Positions 35,006 through 47,600 of a stretch of DNA of 64,000 nt are shown piece by piece; the first letter of the stretch is position 1; the number at the start of each line of letters is the position of its first letter. The DNA is from Leguminivora glycinivorella (taxonomy: Eukaryota; Arthropoda; Insecta; Lepidoptera; Tortricidae). The stretch spans positions 13,407,549 through 13,471,548 of the forward strand of contig NC_062990.1 of NCBI RefSeq assembly GCF_023078275.1, read 5' to 3'. Made by a program: the position numbers and the translations under genes. The notes under the pieces are model-generated. The model saw only the letters and a list, made by a program, of their open reading frames with translations. It was not told where the DNA came from and ran no database searches.

Positions 35006-37690
35006 CTGCTTTTTGTAAGAAAAAAATGTTGGGTAAAATAGAGACATGCATCAAGAATATTTTAATTATGTTTGTTATGATAAAAAAAAAAAAAGGGATA
35101 GAATTACCTAATTTATAATAACTTAGCTAATTATATTTCTTAATTGAGCAAATAATGAATCTTTAGGCTAATGTATATTTTTTAAGATTTATAAACACTG
35201 ATTAGAAAATACATGATTTATATTTTTATACAGTCACCTGTAGTTTATCAGTATTGGCTTTTAATGGGATGTTAAATCCTATTTATGTATTATAAAAAAA
35301 GAAAGAATAATAATAGTAAGTAAGTATAGCTTTTTGATTCTATTATTAGTGACAAAAGTATTTACTAAATCAGTAACAACCTAAGTATACACACAACAAA
35401 TATAAATATATCGATACAGGTAAACAAATAGTTAATAGTGTGTAATACAAATTGAATTCTTACATTACTTAATGGAGCTGTCAATTTTTTAGCTTGGTTG
35501 ACGACTTCCTGAAAGTAAAAATAAAATTATAAATAAATTAACTGTAGAGTACATAAAAAAAGCCTTTAATGGATGTGAATTTTTATAGTTACTTAATAAA
35601 AGAACGATAGTTTCAGTTGAAAAACTATTTGTTTAATAAATTAATTAATTATTACTTAAAAATCAGCTTTTGCGTAAAACGAAATTCGTTACTTTGCTTG
35701 GACATTACTGAGCAATAATATTAAGTAAAAGTTGCTTATAATGAAAAATATTTCAATACAATAAGTATGTGTAATGATTATTATAATCTTACCGACGACG
35801 TTACTAATGCCAGCTAAAATAAAATAAAATGTGTTACTCGATAGTAGATATATTTTTGTTAACTAAGATGATAAGGTATAAAAAAGCTAAGGTATAAGAT
35901 AAGATAAGCGAAATATTTATAAGGCCAGTAAAACTAAATTATTGAAAAACTTAATACATGAAATCGTTTATATAGTTTAAAAAAATATATGAATCGTCTA
36001 CTAACCATCTGTAATAACAACACATTTTATCAGTAAATATATTATGTCTAGGGCTACTTCTGTGAGAAGTAGGTAGACCTCATGACATGACTGATATCCT
36101 AAAAAAGATCTAAAACCAAAATAATAATATATAAATACTATAAATCTATTTTAATAATTATATTGCATCTGCGCTGTATATTGTCCAAACAACTATACTA
36201 AGTATATTCATATTAATTTGTTAATTATTAACATTTGATTTACCTTTAAAGCTTCATCTTTTTGCGTAGGCGTAATCTGAAAATACATTTAAAAAATCCA
36301 CTTTCAATAACTATATTTTTGTATATTAAAAAGTATTAAAATAATGTACAATTTATTTTATTTTATTTGGTATTAATAAAAATTAATATTTTTATTTAAT
36401 ATTTCTTTAAGATATTACAGTCATTACATTATACATTACGTTATTATTATTATTTGTTTATTTTATTTGTTAGCCTGTTGTGTCCCACTGCTAGGCAAAG
36501 GCCTCCCTCTCTTTCTTCCACGCGTCTCGGTTTAAGGCAATGTTTGGCCAATCTTTTCGAAAGACGTCAAGATCGTGCTGCCATCTCCTTCGCGGTCTGC
36601 CGTCACGTTATTATTACTTATATTAAATTAAATTAAAACAAAATAAAAACTAAACCTTAACTAAATATTCTTAATACAAAATGTTCCTAATATAAATTAT
36701 ATTTTGGCGTATGGAGCAAAGATTTCTCATTATAGGTACGAGTATTTAAGATACCGTTAGAATTCAGATTGAACCCGCATTACAGTAACGGTATTGCAGT
36801 GTACAATTACTGCAGAAAATGTCAAAAACTATACACATATTCTATAGGAGGCAGGGTATAGCGAATGATATTCCGCTTTGTGTGGTAGGGCACAGCACAG
36901 CGGATATCATGTCGCTCGAATCTAGAGCAGAGCCCAACGGGGGAAGTACCTCCGCCTTACAGAAGACCGCAGCCAAATAGCACTAAACCCTACTCATAGT
37001 GTTGTGTTCCTGCCGGTGAGTAAGGCTGCCGAGCTCAACGAGGGTGTGGTGTGCCGGTGGCGTAAGGACATACGAAACTAAATTCGTCCCGTCTATTGAT
37101 CCCACGATCCCACGATTCAATAAGTTGCTTACTCAATAGCGAAAACATCACTACATACGTTGTAGCTTTTCGTTCTAGGTCGTAACCGTTTGGACGCGCT
37201 ACTCACATTCTCTACACGTTGAATATATTTTTGCTATCGAGTACCTATCTATTTAAAACTATTGGTAGCTATATCATGGGGTAACTCTGAAAATGTGAAC
37301 ATGTATTACTTAAATTATATGCTGTTTCTTTATTTCTCTTCCACGATAAGTTTTTTTAAGAGTTAAATTTAATTATTATAACGATAATTTTATTAGTAAC
37401 TTACCGAACCGCTTAACTTTGAGATGCTTGAAAGCTGAAAAATAAACAAAAAATATATTTTGACTAGATTAGAGGAAAGCCACCGAAGAGGCCTGTTTCT
37501 AAGTTTTTTTTTAATTTGTATTTAACATTCAAGCTAATTTTTTATGTTTAGTTTCATTTTCACATAAAATTAAAAAAATAGTAAAAAATAAATAGTTTCG
37601 TTTTCTTTCAACCCCTTATTTGCCAAGAGTGGCACTGAAGCTTTAGTAGTTTCATGTGTTCTGCCTACCCCTTTATGGGATACAGGCGTG

Positions 37691-37762
<72 letters not shown>

Positions 37763-38553
37763 ATATATAAATATATAAATATGTAAAAAATAAATCGTTT
37801 ATACCTACCTTCTTTTTAGCCAATACCTACAACAATAATAACATTGGTATGATAAATGTATTGGTAAGTTAAAGTTGGTTCAGTCGACTACAAAGAGATG
37901 TATCCACCTTTTCACCTTATTGCATTGTACTAAGACTGTACCGAAACTAAACCTATTGACCATAAAATAACAAGTATATTAAATAATTTAATTTTAGCTT
38001 CCGAAAAAGATGATTAGTTAATAATGGTATGGTACATATTACTGACCGCACGGAGTTTCTTGTCGAAGTAATTGAACACATTGCTTTGTGACCCGATTTC
38101 ATCCTGAAAGTAAATATCATTGTATATAATATCACAGTAACTATCTTTGGTAATGTTAGCCATTTAAACACATTTACTGTACATGGACAAGATGCCAAAG
38201 ATTTTTTTTAACAAGCGCAGATTCTGGAGCCTAGGTTGGCCATACAAACAGACCACGTGACCCCCCCCCCCCCCGGGGCCTGGGCCTATGGACCTTAGGA
38301 CCTTTCCATTATACACAGTAAATATTAATGTCACTTTTTATTACATAGCAGTATAACATTTTCATATTTTTTTTATTGTATTATAAAAAATATTGTATCA
38401 AAACATAAAAAAACATGGTAAGGAATTATATACAAATAAACAATCTGGGTAGGTAATGGCGGATTTTGTGGTGTGTGTTTGTTTAATCTTCTTTTTAACC
38501 CCCGATGCAAAAACGAAGGGGTGTTATAAGTTTGACGTGTCTGTCTGTGTGTA

Positions 38554-38600
<47 letters not shown>

Positions 38601-41600
38601 GTGTGTGTCTGTCTGTGGCATCGTAGCTCTCGAACGGATGAACCGATTTTGATTTAGTTTTTTTTGTCTGAAAGCTGAGTTAGTCGGGAGTGTTCTTAGC
38701 CATGTTTCGTGAAAATCGGTCCACTAGGTAGCGGTCGGGGGTTTTTTCAAAATTTTAATTTTGTGGTTAGGTTATTAATCTTTCTGCTTCCTTGGTAGGT
38801 ATATTATGTTGGTGCCTGTATCATCGTTAAATTGTCCCATCTTTTTATTTATTTTATTTTAAATTACCATCATATATTTTAAAACATACGTGATTAAACT
38901 GTAAAAAAAATTGATACGTACGTTAGTGAACTGTAATTTATATTTAAAAATATTGTTGACATACATAAATGGTGACATTATATTTTTTTTATTTAAACGT
39001 TGTCTTTTTATTATACTTAATTTTTATTTAGTTTCGTAGTAGGCAGTCTTAAACTCGGAGTACTCAGACGGTCTATTAAGTACATACAAGATTTTCTCAG
39101 ATACAATTTTTCAATATTGGTAAAAAATTGATATTAATACCTGTGGTCCATTAATAACGGTCTGTGCCTGCGCCTGTGCCTGCGCCTGGCCCTAAAATTA
39201 AAACAAGTGCATTTTCATTAGTAAAATAAGAAAGCAAGTTAAAAGCCAAGATAAGATAATATTCCATGAGAATTTTACAAATTTTAAAATTGTTATAGAA
39301 TAAATATTATGTAATAACATTTACTAATCAATAAGTCCCTTATCTGGCATTTGGAAAATTTAAAATTGCTCACATCGTTAAATAAATAAATAAATAGATA
39401 TTATAGGACATTCTTACAGATTGACTGAGTCCCACGGTAAGCTCAAGTAAGCTTGTGTTGTGGGTACTCAGACAACGATATATATAATAAATAAATTGTA
39501 CTTATATACATAGAGAAAACATCCATGACTCAGGAACAAATATCTGTGCTCATCACATAAATGCCCTTACCGGGATTCGAACCCAGGACAGGACGGGAGG
39601 ATTCGTTTATAGGTAGAATTTAAACGAATGTATATTATTTTAAGTAAAATAAAATGAGTAAATATATTTAATTTTAATCGTATTTTGTATATTAAATTAA
39701 TGTTTTATTCGTACCCATTGATTGCCCCAACTAGTGCCCTAAAATAAATAAATGTATTTTTAATACAAGTATACAGTCAAACCTGGATAAGCGAGAGTTC
39801 AAGGGAGCACAATCTCATTCTCGCTTATAGAGGTTTCTCACTAACCCGAGTTTCTCGCTAATGCAGGTACATGGGTAGCGTTTCTCTCTTATAGGGGTAC
39901 GCAGCAATAACAAGTCACAGCAAGTACGAATGTAGTAAATATTTATTATGATAAAATTATGTGCATGATATGCACAACATATATTATGTACATAAGTATA
40001 TATTTTTAAATGCTTACGAAAACAAAACAAAAATTCATGTACTATGTAATTTTATTTTATTTAGAACTTATTTGCACTCAAAAAAATCCGTCAATTTCGT
40101 TTGGGTTTCTGTTTTTGTATTTTGAATGTTTTTCTCTAACTCATAAATTTTGTCAAATATTGCTTGATCAACAACCGCCGCATATTCAAAGTACTGATGC
40201 ACCGTCTCCAACGCATTCAAAGCTAGCTTCATTGGAATGATCTTTATTTCTGTTTCCGGAATCTGTGCCTCGTCTTCACTGTCATTTCCAGCAATACAGG
40301 TGTTCACACAATTCTTAACGATATCGTCGTCGGTTAGTTCTTCAGCGGTAGTTACGTCGTCGTCAAGACTTTATAGAGTCTTTTGATTTAATAATTTTAT
40401 AATAGGTGGATTCTGGTAAATTAAACTCCCTCTGAATTTCATTTCGCGATTTTCCGGATTCAAACGCATTCACTATTTTAAGTTTATCACAGTACTTTAA
40501 TTTTCCGTTTTGACATGATGCAGAACAGAACTTTCCTTCGCAATTGAAAACTATAAACTGAGTAAGTCTGACAAACAGGACGGTACACAGGCACACGTGT
40601 CCATTTGAAAAGAATGCGATAAAATAACAACAATAAAGTTATTTAGTTCCACGAAATAGAATAGGAACAATATTGACGAGAATACATAAACAATGGTAGG
40701 AAGTTCCACGAAAGTTAAGAATGAGTCATAAAATAGCACATGTTAAATTTGTAAATAAAGCTCGACTGTCGCTTATAGAGGTATAGATAAGTAGCAGTCT
40801 CACTTACGGAGGTCTATGAGGGAAAAACGACTCTCTCTTACAGAGGTTTCTGTTTCTCGCTAATAGAGGTTTTGGGAGCTTAAAATGACGGGTCCTGGCT
40901 ATTACTCTCACTTATAGAGTTTTCTCACTTGTCCAGTTCTCACTTATCCAGGTTTGACATATCGATGACTGTTTTTTTTTTCAACAGTCAATCTGATGTC
41001 GGTTTTTGATGTAAAATACTTGTGAAACCCGTTTGAATGTACCTACGGGGAAAGAAAAAAATAAGTGTAGGTAGGTGTATTAAAAAAAAAAACACTTTAG
41101 CGTACCCATGAGTTACCGTTGCCCTAAAAAAAAATTATAATTTAATATAAGTAAAAAATAAAAATCCACGACGGTTAAAGAAATTTAGCAAATGTAATAA
41201 TAACCTATAGACGTTTAACTTTCGTAAGACTCAAGGCATGACGTTTGAGTGCACGGAGTCGGGTAAAAAAAACAAATTAAACTTTTCTTACCCACGAGTT
41301 TTGATATTCCTGAAAACGAGTAAAATAAACATTAAAATTCTGTTTTTATCTGAGCTAGCAACCTATCACTGTATTATAATGATTTATTTCTTTTACTTTG
41401 CTTCCTGATTGTTAAGAGTGGCACTGAAACTTGGACAGTTTTGTGTGCTATGTCTACCTATTTTGGGAATACAAATGTGAATTTATATACCTATGTGACC
41501 GCATTGGCTACGAAGACTGCTTACCAGGGTCGTATACTTGTTTGTCACCGACGTAGTATTAACAGAATAATTGCATCAATACTTTTGGGAACGTTTCAAG

Positions 41601-44600
41601 TTCATATTCCGCTTAGTATAAATAGTTTCGCATGAAACTCCTTGAAAAGTCGACTTTAATAGCATCTCAAGAAAACTAAACCATAAAATAAAAAAAAGAA
41701 AATAAAATTATCTTACCCATGTACCGCCGCCACCGCCCTTCAAATAAAAAAATATTTTTATTTTAAGAAATTAAATTTAAGATGTTTTTTTTTCTAAAAA
41801 TAATTTGATTTATGCAATTACTGGTCACGACAGCTCGACCAGATTTGGTAATGGCAGCAATAATCAAATTATCTAAGAAAATAGTAAAATTCAGAAGACT
41901 AGTGACGCCCCCTGGAGGAATTGGTATTTTTTTACTCTGTATTTTTCGCAAACTCCAGATTACGTTGGTATGGAGTTATGTGCAAAATAAATAATACTTA
42001 CGTAGGTATTTTAATTAGGTAAAAACTAAATAAATTATAAAATTAAACACCACTATTTCGTACCCCATGGCTACCACCACCTCCGCCGTTGCCACCACCA
42101 CCCTTGAAATATAAAATTAATAGAATTATAAAAAATACATTGTTTAAATAACAAATACACGGTGATATGAATCGGATTACACTTTTTTGCGTGATCGACA
42201 CTGATCAGATAAATATAAAAAATAATAAGATGAGAAACAAATATAATCGAACCCGGTTCTTCACAGCCATGGGTTTTCTTCAGACAATGAATATCATATT
42301 CCGCCATCTCAACTTTAATGTTATTTTATAATTGTGATTTGCAGAATTGCAAAAAAAAATTTAAATTCATTTTTAGGAAGAGTCAACCTCCATAACATAT
42401 TATCAAATTTTTTTTGCTAAAATATTGTAAGTATAGTGAAATGTTACTGTAATATATTTTTTTATAATTATAATGCCCACGGATGGGCAAGAAATCTTTC
42501 GAATACCGCATTATAGATGTTTGTACTAATCTGAAAATAAAATAAAATACATATTTGAATTAAAACACAAATAAGTGTATTCAGTAAAAATACTTGAAAA
42601 TAAATTAACGACTAGATTAAATAATTATTTCAAGTTTAAATTTTTGTATTAATCTGTTTTGTTAATGATATATTACATTTAACGTAAATTGACAAAAATA
42701 AAAGTCAAAGTTGAAAGAAATAATTATAAAAGTACCTGTCCGTCGGCGTTTATGTTAATCTGAAAAAAAAAATATAATAAATATAAATATAAAACAGTTA
42801 CATTTTGAGAAAAGGATACTATGTAGGTGTACCAAAAAAAGATTGAGTTATATGATATATTGAAATTATTTATATCAGACTCAAGTTCCATGGCGTTATT
42901 TTATGTTGCTGTATGTAAAGGAAAAAGTAGATAATATGAAAAAAAAATCAAGGATTTCTTATGCAAAGCTGTTGCCTATTAGAAGAAAAGGTTTTCTTTG
43001 TATATGACATTTATTTAACGTTTATAAAAAGGTTTCCCTTAGAAAAATCTCCTACATGTCTATAATCAAAATCGGACACCGAACATGTTATTTATAATTT
43101 TATTATAACTATTAATAAATTTAATAATATTTTTTTTTTCCGTACCTGTTCTCCATTTATGTTTATACTGAACTGAAAATAAAAACAAAATCTTTGGACA
43201 TTCAATTGTCCTGTCCAAGTTTTACAGAGCATACTAGAAAACATGAAAGGCATTTTATAAAAACCGGCCAAGAGCGTGTCGGGCCACGCTCAGTGTAGGG
43301 TTCCGTAGTTTTCCGTATTTTTCTAAGTTCAAAACAATTTTCCTAGAAAGTCTTTATAAAGTTCTACTTTTGTGATTTTTTTCATATTTTTTAAACATAT
43401 GGTACAAAAGTTAGAGGGGGGGGATGGACTTTTTTTCCTTTAGGAGCGATTATTTCCGAAAATATTAATATTATCTAAAAACGATCTTAGTAACCCTTAT
43501 TCATTTTTAAATACCTATCCAACAATATATCACACGTTGGGGTTGGAATGAAAAAAAATATCAGCACCCACTTTACATGTAGGGGGGGTACCCTAATAAA
43601 ACATTTTTTTCCATTTTTATTTTTGCACTTGGCGTGATTGATATACATATTGGTACCAAATTTCAGCTTTCTAGTACTAACGGTTACTGAGATTTTCCGC
43701 GGACGGACGGACGGACGGACGGACGGACAGACAGACATGGCGAAACTATAAGGGTTCCTAGTTGACTACGGAACCCTAAAAATGATAATTATATATTTTA
43801 CAAAGTAATTTAAAAGTCGCGCATTCTTCCTTTGCCCTGCTTGTTGTACATAAGAGACATTTGTATTTTTGTTAATAATAATCATCATTTATACAAAAAA
43901 CGAGGTGAAGTAATGAACAGACAGGACTAGACCGAATATTATGAACCTACTGTATAAACCACGTGCTTATATAATCTTCTTCAACCTAGCGTTTTCCCGA
44001 CCTAGCGCCAAGGTCCGCTTTCCTGCTCAGCCTTCTCCACTTTGCCCGGTCGTGCTATATTTAACATGTATAGTGATATGATATATAATGGATTACCTAA
44101 TGACATGAAATTACTGCAAGGGTTAGCTTTAAGAATAAATTGCCTGACTAGCTTCTAGAAAACTTGTTTCTAGTGTTAAAAAATATTTGAATCGTGAATG
44201 TTAGATTTGGTTTTCTTTATATTTTAATTATTTTATAAATTGTTAAATTGCAAATTTTATCTTATACACCCATGAAATTTGCTTAATTTATTTTTAGTTC
44301 AGGTTTTAGTCTATAAGTATTGACTCTCGATTTTTTAAATTATTATTTTGACATGATTTTGTAAATATTAATTGCCTGTTTTTAAATATTTGCACGCCTG
44401 CATGCAGACTGAATCACAGATTTATTTATTTTGTAACACCTTATAACTGCGTTCTATGCAAATAAATTCTTTGAATCTTTGAAAAACGATTCCATACCTG
44501 TCCGCCATTCGTGTTCTAAAAGTATTAAAAAATATTATTATTAAAAAAAAAGTATAAAATATACCTATAACTTATCTATTTCGATTTCGGAAAACAACAC

Positions 44601-47600
44601 TCGTACGTATTACTCGTAAAATCATAATAAATTTCCTAAAAAATAATAAAAATATATCTGTAAATAAAACTTTCGTGAAATTGTCATCAGTGTTTGCAAA
44701 CTATTAAATGAAATATCTATAATAAACTTTTTAATTTATTTTGATATAAATTTAGGTTTTTTATTTATTGAACTTAATTTGTTTAAACAAAATAAAATAA
44801 AATAATTTAAATTGTTATTCTGAAATTATGGCGCGGTATATTCTCCTAAAATATGTCTGCAATCTAATAACTAAATTCAACCATTATTATCATTACTATG
44901 TAGGTTCTTATTCAGATTTTCATTTAGTAAACCTTACCGAATTCATATTGTTACTCTGCCACTGAAAAGTAAATACAGGGAAATGTCAATTAAATTAAAA
45001 TAATAAGTGTTTGACTAGAACACACGTAATTTACAAAGCATGTATAAGGTAATGTACTATTAAGGTAATTTAGAGAAATGAAAATTACTTGATGATAAAA
45101 AAACATTATTTTACTGGCAACATATTGGTATCATGTTTATTTTATTTTCATAGTTTTCTTGTATAATTATGGTTATTATTTATATATAGTAGTGTGACTA
45201 CTTGAAAAAAGAACAAATCAAAAAATATTCAATAAAATAATTTGATTTGTTCCCTAGTTCTTAAAATGTTTTGTTAAAAACATACCCACTGTCGGCCACC
45301 GTAATTCTCCCACTGAAAATAACAAATTTATTAATTATTTAAAATTTATTAAATTAAATATACACATATAGAGGTATAGTATAATACACATAATTTCCTG
45401 AGCTTACCGTGGGACTCAGTCAATCTGTGTAAGAATGTCCTATAATATACATACATACAATCACGCCTGTATCCCATAAAGGGGTAGGCAGAGCACATGA
45501 AACTACTAAAGCTTCAGGGCCACTCTTGGCAAATAAGGGGTTAAAAGAAAATGAAACTGGTATTGCAGTGAAAGGTTGCCAGCCTCTGGCCTACGACACC
45601 CACGGGAAGAAAGGGGGTGGTGAAATTCTTAACCCGTCACCACACAGGCACTTTCCCTTTAATATTTATTTGTTTATTTATTTATAATTATATATATAAT
45701 CATCTCTTTTTTGCTTTGTCACGGTATCAAGCGTAAAAAACTAGAAAAATATCTAAGTATATTTTAATCTGCCAAGAGCTTACATATTAAATAAATAAAA
45801 TAAATAAATAAATATTGGGGACACCTTACACAGATCAACTTAGCCCCAAACTAAGCAAAGCTTGTACTATGAGTGCTAAGCGACAATATACATACTTAAA
45901 TAGATAAATACATACTTATATATCTCTGCTCATCACACAAATAAATGTCCTTACCGGGATTCGAACCCAGGACCGCGGCTCAGCAGGCAGGGTCACTACC
46001 AACTGAGCCAAACCGGTCGTCAACATGACGGTATTATTACATATTATTAAGCATGTATTTTATTATTTTACATTAAAAAATACTTCAATAACGTAACACA
46101 ATAAAATATGCAATACAATAAAATATAAAAAAATAATATAAATAACCCGGATTTACTAAATACAAAACATTGACATACCCATGAATGAAAGTCGTTATTT
46201 TTCTAGAATGTGAATAAAAAAAGACGTAGTATTAAAATACTAATAAAAGTATTACAATTAGTTTAAACATTTTAAACGGTAAAGTGTAGTGAGAACGGAT
46301 AGGATAGCGTGGCAATGCATAGCACGCAACCCTTTCTTTTGCCAAAATTTGTAAGCATAAAAACATACATTTTCAAACTTGCAATAAAAAACTACAGTAA
46401 TGGTAGCTTTCCAAGGTGCAACCTGCCTTCAATTATTTTTTTATTTCACTTATCCCATGGTATATGCTTTCCCGATCTAATTCGAAGTAAGTCATGACAA
46501 TATTTAATAGCAAATTTGAGAAAATTCTTATTTTATTTAAAATATGTTTTAGATACTGCTAGTTTGACCAAAGTATTCTTAAAGTCAATATTTTTTATGT
46601 ACCTCATATTGGTGACTGTTTCTCTGAAAAAAGGTTTTTTCTTTTAATACGGTTTGTTCATAATATCGACATTAAGTAGTTCATTTTTTTAATACATTTT
46701 GTTGTTCTTACCCATGACTCGTATTCGGCACGTGTCTGAAAATACAAGTACATTTTCAATTCGAGGCAATGAGGACAATTTTGTTATGTAAAATATAAAA
46801 ATGAGTTGGTGTACATAGTACATAGTACACCAACTCATTTTTATATTTACTATTACTATCTATTACTATACTATTACTATCGTACTAGAATAAAAACAGA
46901 CAGCGACATAAATACGGATTGTTAACAAAGCAAATCAAACAATGCGCCATACTTATTTAATTAAGTCAGACTGTATTAATTTCCATTGAGTGTGATCGGA
47001 TAAAATTGCAAGTTTTTAAGTAGTTAACAATCTCAAATTCCAAATCAATGTGTTATATTGTACTTTTATTATGTCCCTGACTTTACGTCCTCGGTTTCTC
47101 ATGAATATTATTATTTATGTATATTAATTAATAAAAAGAAAAAAATGCATTTTTACCTCTTTAGTTACGTGTGATTCTTGCTGAAAAAAAAGTTTTTTTT
47201 TGCTTACTAAAAATACTTATCATTCATTGATATTTAGTAATTTAAACAGGGTATATGTCTGCATTAGAATAAATGTGAAGATGTAGGTTAAAAGTGTAAG
47301 TTACCCATCGCCAGCTTTCGCTACCGCCGCCGCCCCAGTTTCCACCTCCGCCCCCGCCCCCGCCTCCGCCATGTCCTCCGCCATTGCCTCCTCCATTATT
47401 GCCCCCATTGTCCCAACCACCATTATTGCCTCCATTGCCTCCGCCGTTTCCTCCGCCTCCGCCGCCGCCGCCACCTCCGCCATGTCCTCCGCCGTTGCCA
47501 CCACCATTGCCGCCGCCATGTCCTCCGCCATGTCCTCCGCCATGTCCTCCGCCATGTCCTCCGCCATGTCCTCCGCCATGTCCTCCACCATGTCCTCCGC

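Noticed and set aside
37953..38198. 81-codon minus-strand ORF
   Set aside because: Reads the gene B exon 38047-38103 in another frame and runs through its introns.
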